A stretch of DNA of 64,000 bases from a bacterium (GCA_016934955.1 JAFGRY010000017.1:97108-161107); one strand, 5' to 3'; positions 25,426 to 35,390 are shown, counted from the first letter of the stretch. Program-made: numbers and translations. Notes: a model not told the origin generated them from the sequence alone.

Positions 25426-26217
25426 ATGCATGTCGTGGCAGTCTACGGCTGGAAACAGCACACCCCTGAATTGGTACAAGCGATTGCGGAGGCGCAGGAG
25501 AAGACCGCCTATGAAATCCAGCAGCGAATTATCGGCGGCAGTCCCTGCGTGATTGCGTCATTCGCCGATCCCGGGATGGCGGAACAGCTGGCGGCTGAAA
25601 TCGGGAACCGTGGGATCGCGACCATGGTGGTCGACGCGGAGACGGTGCGCGCCGCTGTCGACTACATTCATGTCTATCGTTTCGAGATCAGAGACGCGGC
25701 GCTTCACATCTGGACGGTTGAGGATGATCATGCGGAAGTCCCCTACGGCAGGATCCGGGTGATGATTGCCGGAACCAGCACCTGTACGGAAACGGTGACC
25801 AAAACTGTGGAGCGGAAGAAAATCAGCGTTGGCAAGACCATTCTTGCCGGAGGCATACCGATCCCGAAGACAGTCAAACATACGGAAACGAGTGAAACGC
25901 TGCAGCACAGCCGGTTCCTCTACATGTATGTGGGCAGACGGCCGCAGCCGCTCATTTTCAGTCAGGACGGGATGATCTACGAAGGGCTGGGAGACGCGAT
26001 ACAGATTTCCCACGTACTCAATTTCAATTACCTGATCAGCGTGCTGCGTAAACGGTCTCCCGGGGCCGTTTATGATGAACGGCTGCTCAAGCGCATCGGG
26101 CTGACGAGACTTCTCGGGCCCACCATCGATCCCGATACCAATCTTGATCTTGCGGCGGAACTTCTTTCACGGAGTCTCAGAGACACGTTCGATCCGCCGG
26201 CAACGACGGAGGCATAA
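25426..26217 (+). CDS. Hypothetical protein, 263 residues
   Basis: Not recognised. GGGAGGAC precedes the ATG. There is no signal peptide or membrane segment. Residues ~30-75 (RIIGGSPCVIASFADPGMAEQLAAEIGNRGIATMVVDAET) look like a small alpha/beta fold. The middle has a Thr/Lys-rich stretch (TCTETVTKTVERKKISVGKT) followed by a hydrophobic loop, and the C-terminal third is helical (LLGPTIDPDTNLDLAAELLSRSL). Similar proteins of unknown role are found in deltaproteobacteria, as far as I recall. It follows mscL by 111 bases in the same direction, without clear evidence of a shared role. Confidence 0.75.
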   Translation: MHVVAVYGWKQHTPELVQAIAEAQEKTAYEIQQRIIGGSPCVIASFADPGMAEQLAAEIGNRGIATMVVDAETVRAAVDYIHVYRFEIRDAALHIWTVEDDHAEVPYGRIRVMIAGTSTCTETVTKTVERKKISVGKTILAGGIPIPKTVKHTETSETLQHSRFLYMYVGRRPQPLIFSQDGMIYEGLGDAIQISHVLNFNYLISVLRKRSPGAVYDERLLKRIGLTRLLGPTIDPDTNLDLAAELLSRSLRDTFDPPATTEA

Positions 26218-26285
26218 CGGTCCTTATTCCTATCGGTGTCAGCACATGTAGACGTATCCTTAAGAACTTGGTGTTGGAGACAGGT

Positions 26286-29045
26286 ATGAAAAATCGAGTG
26301 TCGTTTTTCCTGCTGCTGTCCGGAGCGGTACTCATTGCCGGCGCCGGCCGGTCCGCGGCTGTATCGCAGAAGAAATCCGGGGCCGGAGTCGTGCATCCGC
26401 GCACGGAATACAGAGTCAATCCTCTGGGAATCGATGTGGAGCAGCCGCGGCTCAGCTGGGAAATCCTCTCGGAGCGGCGGGGAACGCTGCAGTCCGCCTA
26501 TGAGATTCAGGCGTCCGTCACGGCCGCCGGCCTGGGCCGGAAAGGAGCGATGATCTGGGAGACAGGAAAGGTCGAATCCGACAGATCCATCCAGGTGCGG
26601 TATGAGGGGCCGCCCCCGGGTTCGGGCGAACGTGTCTACTGGCGGGTCCGTGTCTGGACCGGAGACGGTGAGCCGTCCCCCTGGAGTGACCCGGCCTGGT
26701 GGGAGGCGGGCCTTGCCGCCGCCGCATGGCAGGCGGAATGGATCGCGCCTCCCTGGGAGGAGGACACGCTCTCTTCGCAGCCATGTCCCTATCTGCGCCG
26801 TGAGTTCAGCGTCGGGCCGGGCCTGGTGCGGGCGAGGCTGTACGCGACCGCCCACGGGCTCTACCATATGCGGTTGAACGGGCGGGCGGTTGCCGACTGG
26901 CTGCTGACTCCGGGCTGGACCAGCTATAACAAACGGCTTCAGTACCAGACCTACGACGTCGGCGGCCTGCTGCGCCGGGGAGAGAACTGCCTGGGGGCAA
27001 TTCTCGGAGACGGCTGGTACCGGGGCTATCTCGGCTGGCAGGACAAGCGTAACAATTACGGCACGGATGTGGCCCTGCTGGCGGAACTCCACCTGCGGTA
27101 CCGGGACGGACACACTGAAGTGATCCGCAGCGACGGATCCTGGCTGGCTGCAACCGGTCCCATTCTCAGCTCCGATATCTACCATGGCGAGACCTGCGAC
27201 GCCCGCCTCGAAATGGAGGGGTGGGATGCCCCGGGATTCGCCGCCGGGGACTGGGCGGCGGTTACAACCGCTGTGTACCCCAAGAATCATCTCATCGCCC
27301 AGAACGGTCCCGCGGTTCGTCCCATGCTCGAGGTTGAGCCGGTTGCCATTATTCGAACGCCGCGGGGGGAGACGGTGTATGATTTCGGCCAGAATATGGT
27401 GGGGCACGTGCGCCTGCGGGTCTCCGGACCCGCCGGCACGGAGATCACCATCCGACATGCCGAAGTGCTTGACCGAGAGGGCAATTTCTATACCGGCAAC
27501 CTGCGGGTGGCCAAACAGACCGTCCGCTACATTCTCAAGGGAGAGGGTGTCGAAATCTATGAACCCCGTTTCACGTTTCAGGGTTTCCGCTATGCGGCGG
27601 TAGAAGGGCTCCCCGGGGAGCCGTCCCTCACGCATCTGACCGGCATCGTCACGTACTCGGACATGGAGCGGACCGGTACGTTCTCCTGTTCGGATTCACT
27701 GATAACCCGTTTGCAGGAGAATATCGTCTGGGGGCAGCGGGGCAATTTTCTCGACGTCCCCACCGACTGTCCGCAGCGGGATGAACGCATGGGCTGGACC
27801 GGCGACGCCCAGGTGTTCGCGCCCACGGCCTGCTTCAATATGGACGTGGCCGCGTTTTTTACCAAATGGCTGGGCGATCTTGCCGCTGACCAGCAGGAGG
27901 ACGGCGCGGTTCCCTGGGTGGTCCCTGATGTGCTGGGAGGAGCGGGTTCGGCCGCCTGGGCCGATGCCGCGGTGATCGTCCCCTGGGTTATGTATCAGTC
28001 CTATGGAGACGTTGAGATCCTGCGGCGGCAGTATGACAGCATGCGCAGATGGGTCGAATGCATGCGCGGGAGGGCCGGCGATGACCTGCTCTGGACCGGC
28101 GGCTCTCATTTCGGCGATTGGCTGGCGTACGCCACCACCCGATCCGACTATCCGGGGGCGACCACCGAGAAGGACCTGATTGCCACGGCGTTTTTCGCCC
28201 ATTCCACCGAGCTGCTGGCACGAAGCGCCGCGATCCTCGGCCGCGGGGAGGAAGCCGCTGCCTATGCGGGCCTTGCCGGCCGGATCAAAGCGGCATTCTG
28301 CGATGAATTCGTCACGCCCAACGGGCGTCTTGTTTCCCATACACAGACCGCCTACGCCCTGGCCCTCGCATTCAATCTTCTGCCCGAGGAGCGCCGGCAG
28401 CAGGCGGCGGATTATCTCGCCGCCGATGTCAGAAAATTCGGGCACCTGACAACCGGTTTCGTGGGCACGCCCCTGCTCTGCCCCGTCCTTTCGGATTACG
28501 GACACACCGATCTGGCCTACCGGCTGCTGATGCGCAGGGCGTATCCTTCCTGGCTCTATCCGGTCACCATGGGCGCGACGACCATCTGGGAGCGCTGGGA
28601 CGGCATCAGGACAGACGGCAGTTTCCAGGACGAAGGCATGAATTCATTCAACCATTACGCCTACGGGGCCATCGGCCAGTGGCTCTACAGCAGGGCCGCC
28701 GGCCTCAGGATCGATCCGGAGCACCCGGGCTACAAGCATATACTCTTTCACCCGGAGCCGGGCGGCGGTTTGACGCGCGCGTCGGCTTCCCTGCATACAC
28801 TGTACGGTGCGGCCCGTTCGGCCTGGAAGATCGAAGACGGCACGCTCGTGTATGAAGTGATGATCCCACCGAACAGCACCGGCTCGGTGGTGCTCGAGCA
28901 TACGACCGTCGACGATGTCACGCTGGATTCACACCCCCTGGGAACGATGCGCCCGTCTCCGGACTGCCGTCAGGAAGCAGACCGGGTTGTTGTCACCATC
29001 GGATCCGGGGCGTACACCTTCCGCTGTCCCTGGAGCGCAGAGTGA
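26286..29045 (+). CDS. GH78 alpha-L-rhamnosidase
   Basis: About 919 residues. The start at 26286 gives a clean signal peptide (MKNRVSFFLLLSGAVLIAGAGRSAA); the listed 26268 start adds an extra MVLETG. Domain order: N-terminal beta-sandwiches (TEYRVNPLGIDVEQPRLSWEI, then YDFGQNMVGHVRLRV), then the alpha/alpha-barrel with the GH78 signature DCPQRDERMGWTGDAQVF, WERWDG and NHYAYGAIGQWLY. The catalytic acidic residues lie in the RDER and WERWD motifs. The enzyme releases terminal alpha-L-rhamnose from pectin, ulvan-like or plant glycosides, outside or in the periplasm. An NCS1-type permease gene follows after 27 bases, suggesting an operon. Confidence 0.95.
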   Translation: MKNRVSFFLLLSGAVLIAGAGRSAAVSQKKSGAGVVHPRTEYRVNPLGIDVEQPRLSWEILSERRGTLQSAYEIQASVTAAGLGRKGAMIWETGKVESDRSIQVRYEGPPPGSGERVYWRVRVWTGDGEPSPWSDPAWWEAGLAAAAWQAEWIAPPWEEDTLSSQPCPYLRREFSVGPGLVRARLYATAHGLYHMRLNGRAVADWLLTPGWTSYNKRLQYQTYDVGGLLRRGENCLGAILGDGWYRGYLGWQDKRNNYGTDVALLAELHLRYRDGHTEVIRSDGSWLAATGPILSSDIYHGETCDARLEMEGWDAPGFAAGDWAAVTTAVYPKNHLIAQNGPAVRPMLEVEPVAIIRTPRGETVYDFGQNMVGHVRLRVSGPAGTEITIRHAEVLDREGNFYTGNLRVAKQTVRYILKGEGVEIYEPRFTFQGFRYAAVEGLPGEPSLTHLTGIVTYSDMERTGTFSCSDSLITRLQENIVWGQRGNFLDVPTDCPQRDERMGWTGDAQVFAPTACFNMDVAAFFTKWLGDLAADQQEDGAVPWVVPDVLGGAGSAAWADAAVIVPWVMYQSYGDVEILRRQYDSMRRWVECMRGRAGDDLLWTGGSHFGDWLAYATTRSDYPGATTEKDLIATAFFAHSTELLARSAAILGRGEEAAAYAGLAGRIKAAFCDEFVTPNGRLVSHTQTAYALALAFNLLPEERRQQAADYLAADVRKFGHLTTGFVGTPLLCPVLSDYGHTDLAYRLLMRRAYPSWLYPVTMGATTIWERWDGIRTDGSFQDEGMNSFNHYAYGAIGQWLYSRAAGLRIDPEHPGYKHILFHPEPGGGLTRASASLHTLYGAARSAWKIEDGTLVYEVMIPPNSTGSVVLEHTTVDDVTLDSHPLGTMRPSPDCRQEADRVVVTIGSGAYTFRCPWSAE

Positions 29046-29072
29046 TCCGGCAGAGGAACAAACGAGGAACCC

Positions 29073-30467
29073 ATGGGTAAAAAACAGTCTTCAGCGATTA
29101 TTCAGCGCCTCGACAGCCTCTATGAGTTCGACCGGGAACCGGTATCCGACCGGAAACTGCAGGGCGCCTCTAATTTTATCGGCATTTACGCGGGGGAACA
29201 TGTCGCCGGCACGGAGTTCGTGATCGGGCCTCTTTTTGTGGCCCACGGCGTCAGCGCTCCCGACCTTATCTGGGGCCTGCTGATCGGCAATCTGCTGGCC
29301 GTACTCAGCTGGGCCTTCCTGGCGGCGCCCATCGCCGTGCGCAGCAGACTCAATCTCTACTGGCACCTTCGGAAAATCGTCGGCCCCTACCTGCTGTTCA
29401 TCTACAATATCGTCAACGCGCTCATGTTCTGCTTTTTAGCCGGAGCCATGATCTCGGTCGCGGCCACCGCGGTGGGACTGCCGTTTCATATGCGCATGCC
29501 GGAATTGAACGATATGCTGCCCAACAGTATCGGCTGGATCGTCACCGTCCTGGTCGTGGGCGGCGTCGTCACCGGCATCGCGATTCTCGGTTTCGAACGG
29601 ATGTCCCGTTTTTCCAAGATCGCCGCGCCCTGGATGTTCCTTGTCTTTGTGGCCGCCGCGGTATCGGTGCTGCCGACCCTGGGCGTGTCCGGGCCGGGTG
29701 ATTTCTGGCAGGTGGCAAAGGAGAAGATCTGGACAGGGGTTCCACTGGCCGGCCAGTCGAAATTCACCTTCTGGCACGTGATGTTTTTCGCCTGGTTCTG
29801 CAATATGGCCATGCACATCGGTATGGCCGATATGACTCTGCTGCGCTACGCGAAAAAGTGGCAGTACGGCTTTTTAAGCGCTTTCGGGATGTACCTGGGG
29901 CACTTCACCGCCTGGATCGCGTCCGGCATTCTCTGTGCGGCGGCCGCGGGCAGCGTCGCGCCCGGACCGATCGCCTATCTCGGCGCGGGCATCGCGGGCG
30001 CGGTTTGCGTCGTGGTCGCGGGCTGGACCACTTCGAATCCCACCCTCTACCGGGCAGGCCTGGCGCTGCAGACGGCGACGCCCGACTGGAAACGCTGGAA
30101 GGTGACCCTGGCGGCGGGCGCGGTAACGACCCTCGCCGCGCTGTTCCCGGCGCTGATGATGAAACTGCTGGATTTCGTCGCCCTCTATGGACTGATCCTG
30201 ATGCCCATGGGCGCGGTGATATTTGCCGATTTCTGGCTGCTGCCGAAACTGGGCCTGGAACGTAATTTTGCCGAGAAGAAAAAGGTGCTGTTCAGTATTC
30301 CCGCGGCGCTTGCCTGGGGTGTGACCCTGGCGTTTGCTTTCGCGCTCCCCCTGGAAATATTCTTCAAGGGACTGCCGGGCTGGATCGCCGCCGTCCTTAT
30401 TTTTACCGCCGCCAGTTATGTGCAGCAGCGGAGCTTCCGCGGTGCAGGAAAGGAGGTGGAGGCATGA
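29073..30467 (+). CDS. NCS1-type (cytosine/purine permease-like) transporter
   Basis: 464 residues with about twelve transmembrane helices. The N-terminal motif [25 protein letters not shown] resembles the first helix of NCS1 transporters, and the two-fold repeat layout fits. True nucleobase permeases are one reading, but the position between a rhamnosidase and an esterase in a glycan island suggests a substrate such as a sugar or sugar derivative; this is inference. GAGGAA lies before the ATG. The stop overlaps the next small gene by four bases (ATGA). Confidence 0.85.
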   Translation: MGKKQSSAIIQRLDSLYEFDREPVSDRKLQGASNFIGIYAGEHVAGTEFVIGPLFVAHGVSAPDLIWGLLIGNLLAVLSWAFLAAPIAVRSRLNLYWHLRKIVGPYLLFIYNIVNALMFCFLAGAMISVAATAVGLPFHMRMPELNDMLPNSIGWIVTVLVVGGVVTGIAILGFERMSRFSKIAAPWMFLVFVAAAVSVLPTLGVSGPGDFWQVAKEKIWTGVPLAGQSKFTFWHVMFFAWFCNMAMHIGMADMTLLRYAKKWQYGFLSAFGMYLGHFTAWIASGILCAAAAGSVAPGPIAYLGAGIAGAVCVVVAGWTTSNPTLYRAGLALQTATPDWKRWKVTLAAGAVTTLAALFPALMMKLLDFVALYGLILMPMGAVIFADFWLLPKLGLERNFAEKKKVLFSIPAALAWGVTLAFAFALPLEIFFKGLPGWIAAVLIFTAASYVQQRSFRGAGKEVEA

Positions 30468-30649
30468 GACGGGTGCTGCAGATCATCTCGGCTGCCGGGC
30501 TGGCCATGGTCATTGTCCCCGCATTCCTCGTGTTCGCCGGACGGATCCCGTGGCGGACCCACGCGGACCTCATGCTGGCAGGCACGGTGCTCTGGTTCGT
30601 CACGGCGCCGTTCTGGATGGGAATGTCCGGGAAAAAGGGAAAAGGGTGA
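30464..30649 (+). CDS. Small two-helix membrane protein coupled to the NCS1 transporter
   Basis: 61 residues with two hydrophobic helices ([20 protein letters not shown] and [18 protein letters not shown]) and a basic tail (KKGKG). The ATG overlaps the transporter stop (ATGA), and GGAGGTGG lies just before it inside the transporter gene, so translation is very likely coupled. It could be a transporter subunit or stabiliser, as small membrane proteins are for other carriers. The gene ends directly at the start of the tandem repeat, which raises the possibility that its C-terminus was cut or altered by repeat expansion. Confidence 0.75.
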   Translation: MRRVLQIISAAGLAMVIVPAFLVFAGRIPWRTHADLMLAGTVLWFVTAPFWMGMSGKKGKG

Positions 30650-30727
<78 letters not shown>

Positions 30728-30746
30728 CCCGGCCCCCTCCACCCTA

Positions 30747-30842
30747 TGAGCGCTCCAACGAAAGAAACGAAAATCACGAAAGGATTATGAGCATGTATAT
30801 TTTTCGTATCTTTCGCGGTTTCCGCTGGAAATTTCATGGGCA
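30747..30842. repeat. Dispersed ACGAAA-type repeat, copy d
   Basis: Contains CCAACGAAAGAAACGAAAAT, CACGAAAGGATTATGAGC and an opposite-sense arm TTTTTCGTATCTTTCGCGG. It is the longest copy and shares AACGAAAGAAACG-type words with copy a in the opposite orientation. It lies between the tandem repeat and the esterase gene. Confidence 0.55.
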
Positions 30843-30922
30843 GGGAGGCGGGGTTGAACAACGTGTAACGATGATTTTTCTCTCAAGCTCTCACGTTCTT
30901 TTCAAAACAGGGGACAATTCAC

Positions 30923-33067
30923 ATGCGAAAATTATTTATTCTACCAATGGTCCTGTTTCTGTTTTCCGCCGCCGCGCTTTCCGCCCAGGTGCGGCTGCCC
31001 GCGTTCATCTCGTCCCGCATGGTGCTGCAGCAGAACGTCGACGCGCCTCTCTGGGGCTGGAGTGAGCCAGGGAAAACCGTGACCGTACAGGCAAGCTGGA
31101 ACGACAGGGCGTTCCGGGCCAGAGCGGATGATGACGGCAGGTGGGCGGTTCGGATTCCGACTCCGGCGGCGGGAGGCCCCTATACGGTCACTATCGATGA
31201 TTCAGTGCTTACCGATGTGATGATCGGCGAGGTCTGGATCTGCAGCGGCCAGTCCAACATGCAGTGGCCCCTGAGCCAGACGCTGAACGCGGAAGAGGAG
31301 ATTGCGGCGGCCGCCTGTCCCGATATGCGTCTGTTTTACGCGGCCCGCGCCTTTTCACCGGAACCGCTGCATGATGTCTACGGGTCATGGAGGGCATGCA
31401 CCCCGAAGTCCGCGGAGACATTCAGCGCCGTGGCCTATTTTTTCGGCAGGGAACTGCACCGGGAACTTGGCGTGCCGGTCGGGCTGATCCATACCAGCTG
31501 GGGAGGGACACCGGCCGAGGCCTGGACCCGTCATGACGTACTCTCTTCCGATGCCGATCTGCGGATCTATCTCGAGCGATTCGCGAAAAAGATCGCCGAG
31601 GCTGAGCCGGGCATGCTTCCCCTGAACCAGGGCAGCCCTGCCAGTCTCTACAATGCCATGCTCCATCCCTTCATTCCCTACGGTATTCGCGGTGCCATCT
31701 GGTACCAGGGTGAAGCAAACATACTGGATGCAGATATCTATGAGATTCTTTTTTCGGCCATGATAGGGAACTGGCGTCGGGACTGGGGCCAGGGCGAATT
31801 CCCCTTCTATTTTGTCCAGCTCGCTCCCTATGAGTACGCCACGCCCCTGGCAGGGGCCGCACTGCGGGACGCCCAGCGCAGAACCCTGCGGGTGCCGAAT
31901 ACCGGTATGGCCGTGACCATGGACATCGGCAATCCCGATGATATCCATCCCCGTAACAAGCGCGATGTCGGGAAACGCCTGGCGCTCTGGGCCCTGGCGA
32001 ACACCTACGGCCGGTCCGGCATGGTTTTTTCCGGTCCGCTCTACCGGTCCATGGAAAAAGACGGCGGACGGATCAGGCTCTTTTTTGATCACACCGGCGG
32101 CGGTCTGAGGTCCCGGGCCGGGGAATTGACCCATTTCGAAATTGCCGGAGCGAACCGGGAATTCGTTCCGGCAGAAGCGCGCATAGACGGCGCCACTATC
32201 CTCGTCTCGAGCGATTCGGTGGAGCATCCTCTGGCTGTCAGATATGCGTTTCATAATGCAGATGAGCCAAACCTGGTCAACGCCGAGGAACTGCCCGCTT
32301 CTTCGTTCCGGACGGATGACTGGCCGATCGTCACCGACCCGGTCGTGTTGAGCATCCGGTTCGATGCCGGTTCCGGCCTGCTGAAGGTGACAATGCGGAC
32401 AGAGGATCCCGGGCTCCTGATCCGCTATACGCTGGACGGATCCGTCCCCGGTGTGTCCGCGCCGGTGTACGGCGACACCCTGCGGCTGAGCGAAGTCAGC
32501 GTGGTCAGGGCGCGGGCATTCAAGGGGGAATTCCCCTCAGCGGCCGTGCGGGAAATACGGTTCACCCGTCACCTGGCCACCGGGAAACCGATTGACATCA
32601 TCCATCCATGGAGCCCCCGCTATGCGGCGGGCGGCCCCGGCGCCCTGGTGGACGGTATCGAGGGAGGCTCCAATTTCAATGACGGCCGCTGGCAGGGGTT
32701 TCAGCAGAACAATATGGAAGCGGTCATCGATCTGGGTGCGATGGCGGCCATTGACACCGTTTCCGTCCATTTTCTGAAAAACATCGATTCCTGGATATTC
32801 CTGCCGAAATCGGTCCGTTTCCTGGTGTCGGCCGACGGCACCGCCTGGCAATCCCTTGGCGAAATTGTCACTGATCCCGCACTCAACCTCAGCGGTTCCT
32901 CCCGGCAGCTCTACGAGCTGCAGGCCCGCGCAGTCCGTGCCCGTTACCTTAAAGTGACCGCCTACAATACGGGTGAGTGCCCTGAGTGGCACCCCGGGGC
33001 CGGGGGGAAGGCGTGGCTGTTTGCCGATGAGATTATTGTGAGGGGAGGGGAAAGCCCGCTGCCCTGA
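30923..33067 (+). CDS. Sialate O-acetylesterase-like protein with chitobiase-type and discoidin-like domains
   Basis: 714 residues with a signal peptide (LFILPMVLFLFSAAALSAQ). The SGNH-type esterase block EVWICSGQSNMQWPL supplies the nucleophilic Ser, AIWYQGEANI follows, and DDIHPRNKRDVG supplies the Asp-x-x-His pair. After the catalytic part (about 1-480) comes a small beta domain (LIRYTLDGSVPGVSAPVY) of the chitobiase C-terminal type, and the last ~170 residues resemble an F5/8 discoidin carbohydrate-binding module (SNFNDGRWQGFQQNNMEAVIDLG). It probably removes acetyl esters from a polysaccharide outside the cell. Bacterial members of this family act on pectin and xylan as well as sialate. 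Confidence 0.92.
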   Translation: MRKLFILPMVLFLFSAAALSAQVRLPAFISSRMVLQQNVDAPLWGWSEPGKTVTVQASWNDRAFRARADDDGRWAVRIPTPAAGGPYTVTIDDSVLTDVMIGEVWICSGQSNMQWPLSQTLNAEEEIAAAACPDMRLFYAARAFSPEPLHDVYGSWRACTPKSAETFSAVAYFFGRELHRELGVPVGLIHTSWGGTPAEAWTRHDVLSSDADLRIYLERFAKKIAEAEPGMLPLNQGSPASLYNAMLHPFIPYGIRGAIWYQGEANILDADIYEILFSAMIGNWRRDWGQGEFPFYFVQLAPYEYATPLAGAALRDAQRRTLRVPNTGMAVTMDIGNPDDIHPRNKRDVGKRLALWALANTYGRSGMVFSGPLYRSMEKDGGRIRLFFDHTGGGLRSRAGELTHFEIAGANREFVPAEARIDGATILVSSDSVEHPLAVRYAFHNADEPNLVNAEELPASSFRTDDWPIVTDPVVLSIRFDAGSGLLKVTMRTEDPGLLIRYTLDGSVPGVSAPVYGDTLRLSEVSVVRARAFKGEFPSAAVREIRFTRHLATGKPIDIIHPWSPRYAAGGPGALVDGIEGGSNFNDGRWQGFQQNNMEAVIDLGAMAAIDTVSVHFLKNIDSWIFLPKSVRFLVSADGTAWQSLGEIVTDPALNLSGSSRQLYELQARAVRARYLKVTAYNTGECPEWHPGAGGKAWLFADEIIVRGGESPLP

Positions 33068-33118
33068 GTTTTTCCAGCGAAATGCACGAAATTAACGAAC
33101 GGAATATAAGGAAAAAGG
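33066..33118. repeat. Dispersed ACGAAA-type repeat, copy e
   Basis: Contains CCAGCGAAATGCACGAAATT and AACGAACGGAATATAAGG between the esterase and GH106-like genes. This is the last copy seen in the window. Confidence 0.45.
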
Positions 33119-33140
33119 AATCAGCTGGAGGAATCTTATT

Positions 33141-35141
33141 GTGCATTACAGAGTAACATCGGACAAACAGACATGTGCTATTTCTCAAAAAATGGGTGTA
33201 CCAATTGGCATTTCTGCTCTGCTGGCAGCAGGCTTGCTGTCAGTAACTCTGCTCTCCTGCGCTAACCGGGGTGATACCCGCCTCGCCGGCAGCGAGTATT
33301 ACCCCGAATCGAAGCCGTATACACGCTGGTGGTGGTTCGCGGCGCCGGTGGATACAGCGGATATACTGTATCAGCTCGACTGGCTGCGCATGAACGGTTT
33401 CGGCGGGGTCGAGATCGCCTGGGTCTATCCCGGGGACGGAGAGCCGAAGGAGGGAACCCCTGCCTGGCTCTCAGCTGAATGGTCCGATCTCGTCTCCTTC
33501 ACGAAGCGGGAAGCGGAAAGACGGGGGCTCGGCTGCGATTACACCTTCGGCACGCTCTGGCCCTTCGGTGACAGCCGCGTGCCCCCGGAAGACGGCGCCC
33601 GGGTATACGGCGAGGATGGTTCCGCGGCGGGTATGCGGCTGACCTGGGAACATCCCGTGCGGGGCCGGGTGCTCAACCACCTGGACAGCACTGCCTTCAG
33701 GCGCTACGCGGAACGGGTCGGCGACGCACTAAAACCCGCAATGGGGGGACGTTCATCCGGTATCTTCTGCGATTCGTGGGAAGTGGAGACCCGGCGCATC
33801 TGGACCGACGGATTGGGAGATACCTTCAGGCAGCGGTACGGGTACCGGCTCGAACCCTTCATGGCGCGGATCTATGAGCCGGGATATGAGAACATCTTTT
33901 ATGACTATATGAAGCTGGTCTCCGGCTATGTGCTCAATCAGTTTTACGCTCCCTTCACCGCGAAGGCCCACAGCCTGGGCGGATTCTCGCGGGCCCAGTG
34001 CGGCGGTGCGCCGGTGGATCTGCTCACCGCTTTCTCCCTTGTCGATGTTCCCGAAACCGAGGCCATCCTCTACGAACCGGGATTCGCCCGCATTCCCGTA
34101 TCCGCGGCGGTCCTGTCGGGCAGGCCGCTGGTCTCATCCGAGACCTTCACCTGTATCTACGGCTGGAAGGGCTGGCCCGGGCCGGGACCGCACCAGGGTG
34201 AAGAAAAGATCGCCGATCTGAAACTGCTGGCCGATGCCCTTGTCGCCCACGGTGTAAATCATCTAATCTGGCACGGCATGCCGTTCAACGGCAAGAACGG
34301 AGAGAACCGCTTCTATGCGTCCGTGCATCTCGGCCCCGATGCCGCTTTCGCGGACATGCTGCCTCTGTTCAATGCCTATATGGAGACGGTATGCGGGTAT
34401 ATGCGCCGGGGCAGGCCGTACAGCAATATAGCCATGTACCTGCCCCTGGAGGACAGCTGGCTGGGTGTGGAATATCCCGATTCTCTCAAGTTCCCCTGGG
34501 TCTGGGGTGAGTACGAGCAGCGCTATCTCCGCCCTTCCGAGCTACTGCGCGGCTGCCAGCCGCTCTGGATCAACGACCATTTCCTTAAACGGTCCACGCT
34601 GGAAAACGGTCGTCTGAACTGCGGGGAGGCCTCTTTTTCAGCGCTGTATATCGATGCGGAGTATATGGACGGAGAGACAGTGCGGACCGTCATCGATCTC
34701 GCCCGCAGGGGGTTCCCCGTCGCTGTTACGCGTCCTCCCAAAGAACCGGGACATATCAAGGATCCGGCCTACCCGGCCCTGGTCAAGGAGCTGTTTTCGC
34801 TGCCCTCGGTGAGCAGACAGGGTGACGCGATTCTGCCCGAAGAGCCGCTGGTTGCCGGTACGCATCTCCCCCCGTTCTGGTGCCGTGAGACTGACAAGGA
34901 AGCGTATATCTTTTTTGCCCATCCGGCGGCTGGCGGTCTCTCCTACCCGCTGCCTTATGGGTATAGTGAAGAGGCGGGACCGCTTTCACGAACCGTCACC
35001 GTCACCTGGCGGCATATCAGCCATCGTGTGGTGCTCGATTTTTCCAGATGCGGTTCTCTGTTGCTGAAGGTCACGGAAAGGGGAGTCGAACGGATCGATC
35101 TTCCCGGTGAACACCGGTTATCGGGACGGGAAGAGGGCTGA
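33141..35141 (+). CDS. GH106-like alpha-L-rhamnosidase, lipoprotein
   Basis: 666 residues starting at GTG 33141, supported by GGAGG eight bases upstream. A lipoprotein signal ends at SVTLLSC (Cys about 40). The start of the mature protein, KPYTRWWWFAAPVDTADILYQLDWLRMNGFGGVEIAWVYPG, matches the opening of GH106-type rhamnosidases (RPWxRWWW ... GxGGVEI). YTFGTLWPFGDSRVPPEDGA, IFCDSWEVE and ETFTCIYGWKGW follow. The protein is shorter than typical GH106 enzymes (about 1000 residues) because the C-terminal beta domains are reduced, so activity on rhamnosides is inferred. It closes the block of plus-strand glycan genes. Confidence 0.78.
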   Translation: MHYRVTSDKQTCAISQKMGVPIGISALLAAGLLSVTLLSCANRGDTRLAGSEYYPESKPYTRWWWFAAPVDTADILYQLDWLRMNGFGGVEIAWVYPGDGEPKEGTPAWLSAEWSDLVSFTKREAERRGLGCDYTFGTLWPFGDSRVPPEDGARVYGEDGSAAGMRLTWEHPVRGRVLNHLDSTAFRRYAERVGDALKPAMGGRSSGIFCDSWEVETRRIWTDGLGDTFRQRYGYRLEPFMARIYEPGYENIFYDYMKLVSGYVLNQFYAPFTAKAHSLGGFSRAQCGGAPVDLLTAFSLVDVPETEAILYEPGFARIPVSAAVLSGRPLVSSETFTCIYGWKGWPGPGPHQGEEKIADLKLLADALVAHGVNHLIWHGMPFNGKNGENRFYASVHLGPDAAFADMLPLFNAYMETVCGYMRRGRPYSNIAMYLPLEDSWLGVEYPDSLKFPWVWGEYEQRYLRPSELLRGCQPLWINDHFLKRSTLENGRLNCGEASFSALYIDAEYMDGETVRTVIDLARRGFPVAVTRPPKEPGHIKDPAYPALVKELFSLPSVSRQGDAILPEEPLVAGTHLPPFWCRETDKEAYIFFAHPAAGGLSYPLPYGYSEEAGPLSRTVTVTWRHISHRVVLDFSRCGSLLLKVTERGVERIDLPGEHRLSGREEG

Positions 35142-35216
35142 GAAAAAATCCTTGTATATAGAGATCCTGTGCAGTATACTGTCTGTATTGATGCAAACAT
35201 ACCAGAGGAGAATTCC

Positions 35217-35390
35217 ATGTGCGGCCATGAACATGATCACGCCAACAAGATGTGCGCCCTTGCCTGCTGTCCCTGCAATCTGAACCTAGACGTGCTGAAG
35301 CCGCTGGTCAGGGATCCCAAATATATCTGTAAAAGCTGCGGCCGTGTGGCCAACGACGCTGAACATCTCTGTCAGCCGGAAAAATTATAG
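35217..35390 (+). CDS. Small cysteine-rich metal-binding protein
   Basis: 57 residues from the ATG at 35217 (GAGGAG upstream); the listed 35169 start adds a spurious N-terminus. The product begins MCGHEHDHANKMCALACCPC and ends with a CKSCGRVANDAEHLC module. Eight of 57 residues are cysteine and four are histidine, so it almost certainly binds metal (zinc, copper or an Fe-S cluster). Short proteins with a CKSCGR-type ending occur in anaerobes and deltaproteobacteria, without known function. It stands alone, followed by a strong hairpin. Confidence 0.8.
   Translation: MCGHEHDHANKMCALACCPCNLNLDVLKPLVRDPKYICKSCGRVANDAEHLCQPEKL

Noticed and set aside
26070-27635. A 521-residue minus-strand frame opposite the GH78 gene
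   Set aside because: It lies antisense to a clear enzyme and has low-complexity, Arg/Pro-rich sequence typical of shadow frames in GC-rich DNA. It has no domain and no ribosome-binding site.
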